From: Propionibacteriaceae bacterium | GTDB lineage: Bacteria > Actinomycetota > Actinomycetes > Propionibacteriales > Propionibacteriaceae | NCBI GenBank assembly: GCA_030532575.1 | Contig: JAUNKV010000008.1 | Span: 1-64,000, forward strand | Reading direction: 5' to 3' | DNA: 64,000 nt | Shown here: piece by piece, positions 34,470 through 43,681 of the stretch | Layout: the number at the start of each line of letters is the position of its first letter | Numbering within the stretch: position 1 is the first letter of the stretch | Program-made: the position numbers and the translations under genes | The notes under the pieces: generated by a model | Database searches by the model: none | What the model saw: only the letters and a program-made list of their open reading frames with translations | Told to the model about the DNA's origin: nothing

Positions 34470-36182
34470 TCAGCTGACGATGTCCGGGGCCTGCATCCGG
34501 ACCTCGGAGGCCGCCGCATCGCTCGTCTGCTGTTCGGCCTCGAGTTCGGCAGCTGCGCGGGCCAGGTAGTTCGACTTCTCGCGTTCGGTGCGGGCTGCAT
34601 CCCAGCCGAGCGCCTTCGCGGCGATCTCGGCCACCTCGTCGATGGCAGCCATGCCGCGGTCCCGGGCCTCGGAATTGAGCCTCACCCGCGCGATGAGAAT
34701 GTCCTCCAGGTGCAGCGCCCCCTCGCTCACACAGGCCCGGTGCACCTCGGCACGCAGGAACTGGGGTGCCGCCTGCAGGGGCTTGCCGAGCGACGGGTCG
34801 TCGTCGATCAGGGCCAGCAGGTCGGTGATCTCGGAGCCGTAGCGGTGCAGCAGGTGGTGCATCCTCGCGGCGTCGAACCCGTAGCGCCGCCCCAAGGTCT
34901 CGGCCCGGTTCTGTGCCGCGCCGTAGCCGTCGGCCCCGAGCAGCGGCAGCGTGGCGGTGATCGACGGCCGCGCCTTGGCCTCGGCCTTGCCCAGGGCGAA
35001 GTTGACGGCATCCTCCGCCATCACCCGGTAGGTGGTGAGCTTGCCGCCCGCGATGGCGACCATACCGGGGACCACCTCGGTGACGGTGTGCTCGCGGGAG
35101 ACCTTGGTGGACTTCGACTCGTCGAGGACCTTCGGCTGCAGCAGTGGCCTCAACCCCGCGTAGGTGCCGATGATGTCGTCGCGGGTCAGGGGCTCGGCCA
35201 GCACCTCGTTGGCGTGGGCCAGCACGTAGTCGATGTCCTCGGCGGTCGGCACCGGGTGGGTGAGCTGCTCGTGCCAGGCGGTGTCGGTGGTGCCGATCAC
35301 CCAGTAGTGCTGCCACGGGATGATGAACAGCACGGACTTCTCGGTGCGCAGGAACATGCCGGTGGTGGCCTTCAGGCGCTCCCGGGGAATGACGATGTGG
35401 ATGCCCTTGCTGGCCAGCACCTTCAGCCCGCCGGTGCCGCCAGCCAGGTCCTGGGTCTGCTCCGTCCAGACCCCGGTGGCGTTGATGATGTGCGTGGCCT
35501 CGACGGTGAAGGTGTCCCCGGTCTCCAGGTCGCGGGCACGGACCCCCGTCGCCCGGCCCTGGGGGTTCTTGATGATCTCCTCCACCTTGACGCGGCTGGC
35601 GGCCAGGGCGCCGTCGCGGACAGCGGTGCGGATCAGGGTGATGACCAGGCGGGCGTCATCGACGCGGGCATCGTAGAACTCGATGGCGCCGATCAGGGCG
35701 TCGGGTTTGATCTCGGGGAAGCGCTTCAGTGCGCCCTTCTTGCTCAGGTGCCGCTGGATCGGCACAGTCGCCCTGCCGCGCGAGCCGATGCGGGCCAGGG
35801 CGTCGTACATGCCGACGCCGACGGCGGAGTAGGCGCGCTCGATGGCGGGGGTCTTCAGCGGCCACAGGAAGGGCTGCGCCTCCACCAGGTGCGGGGCGAT
35901 GGTGCTGAGCAGTCGGCCGCGCTCCCGCAGGGCCTCGGCCACGAGCTTGAAGTCCAGGTTGTAGAGGTAGCGGAGCCCCCCGTGGACCAGGCGGGAGGAG
36001 CGCGACGACGTGCCGGAGGCCCAGTCCTGGGCCTCGACGATGGCGGTGGTCAGGCCACGGGAGGCCGCGTCCAGCGCGATACCGGCCCCGGTGACACCGC
36101 CCCCGATGACCAGGACATCAACCTTGTGGCTGGACATCGCCTGGATGGCATCGGATCGCTGCTGCTGGTTGAGTGTGGTCAT
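34470..36182 (-). CDS. glpD: Glycerol-3-phosphate dehydrogenase (FAD-dependent)
   Basis: Flavoenzyme of 570 aa oxidising glycerol-3-phosphate to dihydroxyacetone phosphate and passing electrons to the quinone pool. The FAD-binding motif VLVIGGGVTGAGIALDAA is near residue 25, followed by SSRSSRLVHGGLRYL and later GTYAGLRPLL and GGKLTTYRVMAEDA. The C-terminal DAO_C domain runs from about residue 400. AAGGAG precedes the ATG at 36182; the frame is open far upstream but only this start gives the normal N-terminus. No glpK or glpF is adjacent. Confidence 0.94.
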   Translation of the reverse strand: MTTLNQQQRSDAIQAMSSHKVDVLVIGGGVTGAGIALDAASRGLTTAIVEAQDWASGTSSRSSRLVHGGLRYLYNLDFKLVAEALRERGRLLSTIAPHLVEAQPFLWPLKTPAIERAYSAVGVGMYDALARIGSRGRATVPIQRHLSKKGALKRFPEIKPDALIGAIEFYDARVDDARLVITLIRTAVRDGALAASRVKVEEIIKNPQGRATGVRARDLETGDTFTVEATHIINATGVWTEQTQDLAGGTGGLKVLASKGIHIVIPRERLKATTGMFLRTEKSVLFIIPWQHYWVIGTTDTAWHEQLTHPVPTAEDIDYVLAHANEVLAEPLTRDDIIGTYAGLRPLLQPKVLDESKSTKVSREHTVTEVVPGMVAIAGGKLTTYRVMAEDAVNFALGKAEAKARPSITATLPLLGADGYGAAQNRAETLGRRYGFDAARMHHLLHRYGSEITDLLALIDDDPSLGKPLQAAPQFLRAEVHRACVSEGALHLEDILIARVRLNSEARDRGMAAIDEVAEIAAKALGWDAARTEREKSNYLARAAAELEAEQQTSDAAASEVRMQAPDIVS

Positions 36183-36317
36183 CGGTCGGCTCCTTCGCTG
36201 TCGTGGTCCAGCCAAACATCTGGCACCCGGGGGCCTCAACCCCGCTGCACGTTCGTGCAGACCCTCGATTTCGGGGTGCGCCGGGGTGCATTCCCGCACT
36301 CCTGCGACAATGGCGTC

Positions 36318-37367
36318 GTGCATCTCATCGACTCGCACCGTCACGGCTTCTTCCCCGAAGCCCACTGCCCGAGCTTTGTCCGCGAGCTCGGCGAGTTCAT
36401 CGCCGTCGGGACCCATCAGGGCGCCTTTCACCGGTCGTTCCAGCTGGGCGGGTCGGACATGCTCCTGCTGTATCGGCGCAGTGATCTTGGGCTGTTCGCC
36501 TGGCTCGACCTGCCCCATGAGGTCAACGACGTGGACGCCCAGGGCTCGCTGGTGGTGGTCGGGCACGGCAGCTACGACGGCGGGGCCTTCTTCGAGGGCG
36601 GGCTGGAGCTGTGGGAGCCCGCCGCGGGAACGCGGCGGCGCCTCATCGCGGACAACCGGGAGGTGCTGTTCTGCCGTTTCGACGGTGGGATGATCCGCTT
36701 CACGGTCTCCCCCATCGACGACATCGACACCTGGGACGACCCCCACCGCACACTGACCAGCTACGAAATTCCCCTCGAGGCTGATGCGGTGGAGCTGGCC
36801 TCCCTGACCCCGGTGGGGGTCCATGAGGCGGTCCCCTACCTGCCGTACCGGGCCCCTCAGCCCGGCATCGCCCGGCTGGAGGAGTTGGCTCGCGCGCACG
36901 GTGGCGAGTACCGCCCGGAGGGTCAGCCGTGGGCGATGCTGTGGCGCGGGGAGGACCTGGTGGTGGCGACGAGTCGGGGCGAGGTGGTGCTGTGGCATCC
37001 CGACGGCAGCTGCACCCGGCACGTCGTCGGGATGCCAGCCATCGGATTGACCCTGGACGGCGAGCACCTGCTGGTGGTCACCGAGCAGAAGAGGCACTTC
37101 GACGATCCCCCGGACCTGAAACCCGCCACGTTGATCCGGCTCGACCCGACAACGGGTCGCAAGGAGACCCTGGCCCGGGGCCAGGCGACGGACTGGGAGA
37201 CCTCGGGGCAGGTGAAGCTGGGGCGTGGCGTGGCAGGACTGCCAGAAGGAGTCCGGGAGCAAGAGATCATCCCACTCACCCCGGGAAAGCCCTTGTCAGC
37301 TGCCCATCAGGACGGAGTGCTGGCCGTCGGTCACACCGACGGCACGATCCTGCGGCTGCGCTGTTGA
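36318..37367 (+). CDS. Beta-propeller protein, degenerate WD40-like (349 aa)
   Basis: Protein of about 349 aa with repeated strand patterns of a seven-bladed propeller (LVVATSRGEVVLWHPDGSCT, then GLTLDGEHLLVVTEQ, and DGVLAVGHTDGTILRLRC at the end) but few canonical WD dipeptides. The GTG at 36318 is chosen because GACAAT (36306-36311) lies six bases upstream and the preceding frame is only the antisense of glpD. No other domain is present. It is divergent from glpD. The function is unknown. Confidence 0.7.
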   Translation: MHLIDSHRHGFFPEAHCPSFVRELGEFIAVGTHQGAFHRSFQLGGSDMLLLYRRSDLGLFAWLDLPHEVNDVDAQGSLVVVGHGSYDGGAFFEGGLELWEPAAGTRRRLIADNREVLFCRFDGGMIRFTVSPIDDIDTWDDPHRTLTSYEIPLEADAVELASLTPVGVHEAVPYLPYRAPQPGIARLEELARAHGGEYRPEGQPWAMLWRGEDLVVATSRGEVVLWHPDGSCTRHVVGMPAIGLTLDGEHLLVVTEQKRHFDDPPDLKPATLIRLDPTTGRKETLARGQATDWETSGQVKLGRGVAGLPEGVREQEIIPLTPGKPLSAAHQDGVLAVGHTDGTILRLRC

Positions 37368-37434
37368 CAGGGACTCAGAGGGTGCACACCCGGACGAGCA
37401 CTCTCACGCAAGCTGCAAAACAATTTTGGAGTAA

Positions 37435-38814
37435 TCACCGCCCTTCCAGCAGGGCGATGCGGTCGCCCTTGAAGGCCACCAGACGGCCGTCCAGCATCAT
37501 GAGCTCGTCATACTTGGTGAGCATGTCTGCCCACAGGGAACCCGATTCACCCGGCTTCACCACCGTCCACTTCAGTGCCTCATAGTCACCCGATGCGACG
37601 AGCAAGGTGCCACCCAGACTTGGCTCCGCCAGCCGATACTCAGTCAGACCGTGGTCCACCAAGTTGACATCTCCCGTTGTGAAATCCAGAACCCCCGTCT
37701 TGACGCTGGGGTAGGCCTGCACCATGACCAGCGGCCCATCCTCTGGGGAAGGGGTCTGGTCGATGAGAGGTTCTGACCAAGCTTCATCTCCCCATTCCTT
37801 GCTCCAGAGTTCCTGCCCGGTTCTCGGGTCCAGTGCGATGAGGTCAGGCGAACCACTGTCGGGGAAGAAGAGCAGATGGTCACCCCAGCCCAGCGGGTAT
37901 CCCTCTGACACCTCCGCACTCCACAGCTCCTTGCCGGAGCGGTCGAAGGCCTTGAGCGGGCCTCCCTGCTCCAAGCCCACCAGGGTCTCCCCCGCCCAGG
38001 CAGAGCGATACAACATCCCGTCCTCGGCCACCGGTGTGCCGTCAACGATGTGCAGGCTCATGTAGCACGCATAGTTGTACACCGGTCCCGCCTGACCATC
38101 GACACAGAAATCGACGATGCCGTCATGCTCCCGCACCCAGAACCATTCCCTGGCCTCCTCATCCCGCTGGATGGTCCACTGTTTGGTGCTGAATGTCCTC
38201 GCGGACTCGGCCCTACTGATGGTGATGCTGCGTCCGGTGGTGTCCATCTCGTAGATCGCCCCGGATTCTGCCACAGCCAGGTGATGCCCCTCCTTCCCCT
38301 CAATCCGGGTCTGCAGGGTGCCGTCCGCTGCGTCATAGACCAGCAGTGAGGGGTTCCTCTCGGGCTGCTCTGCCCAGATCGCCAGCTGGCCGGGCGGCAT
38401 CGTCGGACCAGCCTGCAGAAAATCTGCCAGTTCCAAGTCCTTCGAGATGTCCACCGACCACAGCTCGCTGCCGTCGGCCCAACTCAGCAGCTTGAGGGTG
38501 GTGTTGTCCGCGGCCAGATCGGGGAGGAGCACGAGCCCTTCAGGAACCGCCATCCGGGCATGCACCTTCGGCACCTCGATCTCCCAGGTGACCTTGAGCT
38601 GTTCCGGCGGGCCGGTGGGCGACGGTGTGGGGGCGGGGCTGGTGCCGCCCACGGCAGTCGTGGCCTCGGCACTCGTTGTCGGTGCCGAACTCGGCGTCCC
38701 GGCGCTCTCACCCCAGCAGGAGGTCAGGAGCAGCACCGCTGCCACGAGAGCCACCAGCAGACGGCACCGTCGACCCTGCCCCGTCATCGACTCACCAGGT
38801 ATCGGAATGGTCAT
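37435..38814 (-). CDS. PQQ-like beta-propeller lipoprotein
   Basis: Lipoprotein of 459 aa. A signal peptide (LLVALVAAVLLLTSC) ends in a lipobox with Cys near residue 33, then a Ser/Thr/Pro-rich linker to about residue 70. The rest is a PQQ-enzyme-type propeller: ELWSVDISKDLEL, KELWSAEVSEGYPLGWGDHL and ALDPRTGQELWSKEWGD follow the family rule of ending blades in GxxLW. It is surface-exposed; no enzymatic or PQQ-binding residues are obvious. It is the only exported propeller in the window. Confidence 0.83.
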   Translation of the reverse strand: MTIPIPGESMTGQGRRCRLLVALVAAVLLLTSCWGESAGTPSSAPTTSAEATTAVGGTSPAPTPSPTGPPEQLKVTWEIEVPKVHARMAVPEGLVLLPDLAADNTTLKLLSWADGSELWSVDISKDLELADFLQAGPTMPPGQLAIWAEQPERNPSLLVYDAADGTLQTRIEGKEGHHLAVAESGAIYEMDTTGRSITISRAESARTFSTKQWTIQRDEEAREWFWVREHDGIVDFCVDGQAGPVYNYACYMSLHIVDGTPVAEDGMLYRSAWAGETLVGLEQGGPLKAFDRSGKELWSAEVSEGYPLGWGDHLLFFPDSGSPDLIALDPRTGQELWSKEWGDEAWSEPLIDQTPSPEDGPLVMVQAYPSVKTGVLDFTTGDVNLVDHGLTEYRLAEPSLGGTLLVASGDYEALKWTVVKPGESGSLWADMLTKYDELMMLDGRLVAFKGDRIALLEGR

Positions 38815-38829
38815 GACCCCTCCTTGGTC

Positions 38830-39492
38830 TCACACGCCCTGCAGCGGCCAGCCGCGCTCGGATCGCACCTGCCGGGCCTGTTGGATGCGGCCCTGATCGG
38901 TCAACCACTCGGCGTAGGAGACCTTCTGCTCATCATGCCATTCGGCCTGCTGGGCGTTTGCTGCGGATGGGTCGGCCAGGTGTCCGACCAGAAGCCTGCC
39001 GAGCTCGGCCGCGACCCCCGCGTCGGCCCGGGCCTGATGCGCCTGGTCGTCGGTGAAATCCACGCCATGGTGTCGGGCCACATCGACGAGTCGGCGCTGC
39101 CCCCTGCGATACCGGTCCACCTGCTTGTCGATGACGAGTGGGTCGATGACCACACCGTTGATCTCGAAACCGCCCAGGCCGCGACGGCGGAGCTCGCGGT
39201 CCAGCAGGGTGCAGTCGTAGGGCGCGTTGAACACGCACAGCGCCCCACCGTCGGCCCACACCTGGACGATGGCATCACGGATGGCCGCCAGACCCTCGGC
39301 GTGATCCATGCCCGCCATCGCCTGCTCGGTGGTGATGCCGTGAATGGCTGTGGCCTCCTCGGGGATGGGGGCGGCGGGGCGAAGCAGCCACTCCTGCTCC
39401 CCCACCGCAGCCGTGACGATCTCCGCCGTCAGGGGGTCCCGCCCCGTGGTCTCGGTGTCGAATCCGACGAACCGTACATCACTCCACATCAT
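38830..39492 (-). CDS. DEDDh 3'-5' exonuclease domain protein
   Basis: Protein of 220 aa with the three exonuclease motifs of the DnaQ/epsilon family: ExoI FDTETTG near residue 11, ExoII in FNAPYDCTLLD, and ExoIII HQARADAGVAA with the HxAxxD arrangement of the DEDDh class. It probably degrades single-stranded DNA or RNA or assists proofreading. AGGAG lies just upstream of the tandem ATGs at 39492/39489. It is divergent from the carotenoid cluster. Confidence 0.9.
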   Translation of the reverse strand: MMWSDVRFVGFDTETTGRDPLTAEIVTAAVGEQEWLLRPAAPIPEEATAIHGITTEQAMAGMDHAEGLAAIRDAIVQVWADGGALCVFNAPYDCTLLDRELRRRGLGGFEINGVVIDPLVIDKQVDRYRRGQRRLVDVARHHGVDFTDDQAHQARADAGVAAELGRLLVGHLADPSAANAQQAEWHDEQKVSYAEWLTDQGRIQQARQVRSERGWPLQGV

Positions 39493-39630
39493 CACTCCTG
39501 AGGTCTCGATCAGCCACGCTCCAAAGCTAACGGGAGGGTCCGACAAAAAGTCCGTCACGGGAACCCACAGCGTGAGAAACGGGATTCAGGTTGCGGACAG
39601 CCTGTAGGGTTCTGGCAAACGTTCACGACC

Positions 39631-41295
39631 ATGGGACACCGGATGAGCAACGTGGAACCACCCCGGCGGCAGGCCCCGACAGGCGAACCCGGAGACAAAG
39701 TCGTGCTGCTCTCAGCCGACGGTGCGGCAATCGGCACGGCGGACCGCCTGCAGGTCCACACCGAGGACACCCCGCTGCACCTCGCCTTCTCCACCTACCT
39801 GTTCAACACACGCGGCGAGGTGCTCATCACCCGCCGGGCGTTGACCAAGAAGACCTGGCCCGGGGTGTGGACCAATTCCTGTTGCGGCCATCCCCGCCCG
39901 GGTGAGGACATCGAGGACGCGGCCCGACGGCGCATCCATGAGGAGCTCGGACTCCGTGTGGGTCCGCTCACCCCCCTGCTGCCGGACTTCCGGTACCGGG
40001 CGGTCGACGCCAGCGGCATCGTGGAGAACGAGATCTGTCCCGTGTTCGGCGCCGTCGTGCTGGACGACGAGGTGCAGCCCGACCCCGCCGAGGTGGCCGA
40101 GCACGTCTGGCTGTCCTGGCCGGATGTGCAGACAGCAGTCGCTGCCACACCCCAGGTCTACAGCCCATGGAGTGCGCTGCAGATCCCGCAGATCACGACC
40201 CTGCCCTTCCCCCCGGGGTCCACGTCCTTGTTGGAACTGTCAAGCACGCTCCGCGACGTGAACGCAGTGCTGGCCGCCCGGAGCGCAGCGCTGGAGCAGC
40301 AGTGGCACCACCACATCCTTGACGCTGGCCTGGACGTGCTTCCCATGGACCTGCCCGCCTGGATGGCAGATCTTCTCCTGGCCGGGGGCAAGCGGTTGCG
40401 TGTCATGATGGCCCACTGGGGTTTCGTGGCCGCCGGTGGCGTGCCCGGCACCCCCGGCCACCAGCACATGGTCCAAGCAGCCGCCGCGCTCGAGCTCCTC
40501 CACCTGTTCGCCCTCATCCACGACGACGTCATGGATCGCTCGGACTCCCGACGCGGGCGTCCCTCAGCCCATGCCGAAGCAGCCACCTGGCACACCCAGG
40601 CCGGGGCGCGGGGCATCGCGGAGGTCTTCGGACTGAGCCTCGCTGTGCTGCTCGGTGACCTCGCGCACACCCTCGCGGACCAGATCATCGGGGAGCTTCC
40701 CGTAGTTTTCCGGAACCTGTGGCACGACCTTTCCGTGGAACTCATCGCGGGACAACGCGCCGACCTCACCGGTTCGGCCGCCGGACGCAGGGACCGCCGC
40801 CACGCCGAGCAGGTGGCGAGGACCAAGTCCGGCCGCTACACCATCACCCGCCCCCTCCAGCTGGGCGCGACAGCCGCCGGTGCCCCCGAACGGACGCTCA
40901 GCACCCTCACCACCTTCGGCGACCACCTCGGGCAGGCCTTCGCCCTGCGCGACGACCAGCTGGGGGTGTGGGGTGATCCGGGCATCACCGGGAAACCCGC
41001 CGGGGATGACATCCTCGAGGCGAAACCGACGGTGCTGCTCAGCCTGGCCCACGACCGGCTCCTCGGGGCGGAGGCAGACCTGCTCGCCCGCGTCGGGACT
41101 CCTGGGTTCGGCCCTGCGGAGGCCACTCGACTCGCAGCGATGATGCGTGAGGCAGGAGTCGAGCACGAGGTGGAAAGGCTCATCTCCGACGAGGTGGCGC
41201 AGGCCTTGCAGGCCCTCAACCCTGCCGTGCTGACCCCCGCGGGCATCGCTGGTCTGAGCGATGCGGCCCACACAATCGCATGGCGGTCGGCATGA
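39631..41295 (+). CDS. idi-crtE: Bifunctional IPP isomerase / GGPP synthase fusion
   Basis: Protein of 554 aa with two enzymes in one chain. Residues about 20-195 are a type 1 isopentenyl-diphosphate isomerase (Nudix fold): KTWPGVWTNSCCGHP with the active Cys and ARRRIHEELGL with the metal-binding Glu residues. Residues about 210-550 are a trans-prenyltransferase: GGKRLR, first Asp-rich motif HDDVMDRSDSRRG, second Asp-rich motif RDDQLGVWGD. Together they convert IPP to DMAPP and then to GGPP for carotenoids. The ATG at 39643 is an alternative start. The 3' end overlaps crtI by 16 bases. No break between domains. Confidence 0.9.
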   Translation: MGHRMSNVEPPRRQAPTGEPGDKVVLLSADGAAIGTADRLQVHTEDTPLHLAFSTYLFNTRGEVLITRRALTKKTWPGVWTNSCCGHPRPGEDIEDAARRRIHEELGLRVGPLTPLLPDFRYRAVDASGIVENEICPVFGAVVLDDEVQPDPAEVAEHVWLSWPDVQTAVAATPQVYSPWSALQIPQITTLPFPPGSTSLLELSSTLRDVNAVLAARSAALEQQWHHHILDAGLDVLPMDLPAWMADLLLAGGKRLRVMMAHWGFVAAGGVPGTPGHQHMVQAAAALELLHLFALIHDDVMDRSDSRRGRPSAHAEAATWHTQAGARGIAEVFGLSLAVLLGDLAHTLADQIIGELPVVFRNLWHDLSVELIAGQRADLTGSAAGRRDRRHAEQVARTKSGRYTITRPLQLGATAAGAPERTLSTLTTFGDHLGQAFALRDDQLGVWGDPGITGKPAGDDILEAKPTVLLSLAHDRLLGAEADLLARVGTPGFGPAEATRLAAMMREAGVEHEVERLISDEVAQALQALNPAVLTPAGIAGLSDAAHTIAWRSA

Positions 41296-42776
41296 CCGGC
41301 CGCCGGAACCACGTCGTCGTCATCGGTGCGGGTCTGTCCGGGCTGGCCGCTGCCCTGCACCTGGCGGGGGACGGCCACCGCGTCACCGTCCTCGAGCGTG
41401 AGGCGGTCCCCGGTGGACGCAACGGGCTCCTCGAGCGTGACGGCTTCCGTTTCGACACCGGCCCCGTGGTGTTCACCATGCTGCCCCTGCTGGAAGAGGC
41501 CTTCGCCGCAGTGGGGTGCTCCTCGAACGAGTACGTCACCCTCCGCCTGCTGGACCCGGCGTACCACACCTTCTTCGCCGATGCGGAACCGCTGCGGGTG
41601 CGACCCGGGCACGAGGCCATGCGTGAGGAGATCCGCACCCGGTGCGGCTCCCGTGACGCCGCCGCCTTCGACGACTTCGTCGCCTGGCTGCGACGGCTGA
41701 ACGACGTCGAGCTCCCGCACTTCATCGACCGGAACTTCAACTCTCCCCTCGGGCTGCTGCGCTCCCCCCGGGCCGCCTACGACCTGCTCCGGCTGGGAGG
41801 TCTGAAACGGCTGGGTCCTGAGGTCGCCAGGCGCTTCAGGGACCCCAGGCTGCACCGGGTCTTCAGCTTCCAGGCCATGTACGCCGGGCTGGCCCCCACG
41901 AAGGCCCTGGCCCTGTACGCCATCATCACCTACATAGACTCGATCGAGGGGGTGTGGTTCCCCGACGGGGGCATGCACGCCGTTCCCCGGGCGATGGCCG
42001 CGGCAGCCGAGGACGCCGGGGTCGCGTTCTCGTGGTCGACCCCGGTGGAGCGGGTGGATCGGCATCCCGACGGCCGGGTCTCAGGGGTGAGGCTGGCCGA
42101 CGGTGAGCTGATCGCCGCTGACGCCGTGGTGGTCACCGTCGATCTTCCTGTCGCCTACGAACGGCTGCTGCCCGGCCTGAACGCCCCGCGGAGCAGCCGC
42201 CTCGGGCACCACTCACCCAGTGCCCTCGTGTGGCACGCCGGTGTCCGGGGCTCGCTGCCCGAGGGGGTGGGGCACCACAACATCCACTTCGGCACGGCAT
42301 GGGACGATGCCTTCGAGGAGCTGCTGCGTCGCGGACTCCCCATGACCGATCCGTCCCGGTTCGTCGCGGTGCCCTCCCTCGACGACCCGGACGCGGCGCC
42401 GACGGGCCACCACACGCTCTACGCCCTCGAACCGGTGCCCAACCTCCAGGTCGGGAGAATCAACTGGGACGAGGAGGGCCCGCGGGTCCGGGACCGCATG
42501 GTCGAGGCGCTCAGGGAGTTCGGCTATCCCCTCGAAATCGTGACCGAGGAGTTGGTCACCCCCGCCGACTGGTTGCGGCAGGGCATGGCCGCAGGCACCC
42601 CGTTCGCCCTGGCCCATTCCTTCCTGCAGAGCGGGCCGTTCCGCCCGAGGAACATCGACCGGCGGGTCCCGGGACTGGTGTTCGCAGGCTCCGGTACCAC
42701 GCCCGGGGTCGGGATCCCGATGGTGTTGATCTCCGGGAAACTCGCGGCCAGACGGGTGAAGGAGATGCTGCCGTGA
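41280..42776 (+). CDS. crtI: Phytoene desaturase
   Basis: FAD enzyme of 498 aa desaturating phytoene to lycopene. The dinucleotide-binding motif VVVIGAGLSGLAAALHLAGD is at the N-terminus, followed by EREAVPGGRNGLLERDGFRF and DTGPVVF. The C-terminal carotenoid-desaturase signature is visible as LVFAGSGTTPGVGIPMVLIS. It overlaps the idi-crtE gene at the 5' end and crtB at the 3' end (GTGA), so the three genes are translated as a coupled unit. Confidence 0.93.
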   Translation: MAVGMTGRRNHVVVIGAGLSGLAAALHLAGDGHRVTVLEREAVPGGRNGLLERDGFRFDTGPVVFTMLPLLEEAFAAVGCSSNEYVTLRLLDPAYHTFFADAEPLRVRPGHEAMREEIRTRCGSRDAAAFDDFVAWLRRLNDVELPHFIDRNFNSPLGLLRSPRAAYDLLRLGGLKRLGPEVARRFRDPRLHRVFSFQAMYAGLAPTKALALYAIITYIDSIEGVWFPDGGMHAVPRAMAAAAEDAGVAFSWSTPVERVDRHPDGRVSGVRLADGELIAADAVVVTVDLPVAYERLLPGLNAPRSSRLGHHSPSALVWHAGVRGSLPEGVGHHNIHFGTAWDDAFEELLRRGLPMTDPSRFVAVPSLDDPDAAPTGHHTLYALEPVPNLQVGRINWDEEGPRVRDRMVEALREFGYPLEIVTEELVTPADWLRQGMAAGTPFALAHSFLQSGPFRPRNIDRRVPGLVFAGSGTTPGVGIPMVLISGKLAARRVKEMLP

Positions 42777-43681
42777 GCAGGTTGGCTGAAGGGTATCGTC
42801 GCTGCCAGGAGCTGACGAGACGGCACGGCACCACCTACTACTGGGGGGCGCGTCTGCTGCCGATGCGGCAGCGTCGCGACGTGTTCACCGTCTACGCCCT
42901 GTGCCGACTGGCCGACGACATCGTCGACGAACCGGAGACGGTCCAGCCCAGCGACACGGCGGTTCCTCGCGACGGGACCCCCACCGAGCGTCTTGCGGCC
43001 TTCCGGGCCGCCTTCTTCGATGGCCTCGCCCGCGGGGATGCACCGCAGCCGGTGATGGCCGCGATCATCGAGAGCATCAGGCGTCGCGGCACCGACCCGG
43101 AGTGTTTCGACCGTTTCTTCGACGCGATGGCCGCCGATCTCACCCGCACCACCTGGGCGACCTGGGACGAGCTGCTGCACGGTTACATGGAGGGTTCGGC
43201 GGCGGTGATCGGGGAGATGATGCTGCCGGTGCTGGAACCTTTCACACCGGAGGCGAGAACACCGGCGCGAACACTCGGCCAGGCCTTCCAGCTCACCAAT
43301 TTCCTCCGCGACGTGGGTGAGGACCTCGACCGGGGGAGGGTCTATCTGCCGCAGGAGGATCTGGCCCGGCACGGCGCCGACCCGTGGCTGCGTCAGGTCA
43401 CCCCGGCGTGGCGTTCGATGATGGCGGAGCAGATCGCCCGGAACCGGGCCCTGTACGACGAGGCGATCCCGGGGTTGGAGCTGCTCCCCCCGGCGTCACG
43501 GCGCTGTGTCGGGACTGCCCTGGTGCTGTACCGCCGCATCCTCGATCTCATCGAGGCAGCTGGAGGTGACGTGTTCACCACACGGTTGCGGGTTCCTGAT
43601 GCCCAGAAGGCCGCACTGATGGCACGGGCCATGCTGCGGTTGCCGCTGCGGGTCAGGACTTCGGTCCCATCACAACCCTGA
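42773..43681 (+). CDS. crtB: Phytoene synthase
   Basis: Enzyme of 302 aa condensing two GGPP molecules to phytoene. The first Asp-rich motif lies in YALCRLADDIVDEPE, the second in FLRDVGEDLDRGRVYLPQED; YYWGARLLP is the usual N-terminal block. It starts with a GTG that overlaps the crtI stop. Its 3' end overlaps the convergent P450 gene by 29 bases, which closes the plus-strand half of the carotenoid cluster. Confidence 0.94.
   Translation: MSRLAEGYRRCQELTRRHGTTYYWGARLLPMRQRRDVFTVYALCRLADDIVDEPETVQPSDTAVPRDGTPTERLAAFRAAFFDGLARGDAPQPVMAAIIESIRRRGTDPECFDRFFDAMAADLTRTTWATWDELLHGYMEGSAAVIGEMMLPVLEPFTPEARTPARTLGQAFQLTNFLRDVGEDLDRGRVYLPQEDLARHGADPWLRQVTPAWRSMMAEQIARNRALYDEAIPGLELLPPASRRCVGTALVLYRRILDLIEAAGGDVFTTRLRVPDAQKAALMARAMLRLPLRVRTSVPSQP

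Noticed and set aside
34710..36317. Plus-strand frame leading into the propeller gene at 36318
   Set aside because: It is the mirror of glpD codons (repetitive G/V/D/Q-rich sequence) and shows no independent motifs.
34470..37262. 930-aa minus-strand frame including glpD
   Set aside because: Residues before the MTTLNQQQR start are antisense to the propeller gene at 36318 and lack family resemblance.
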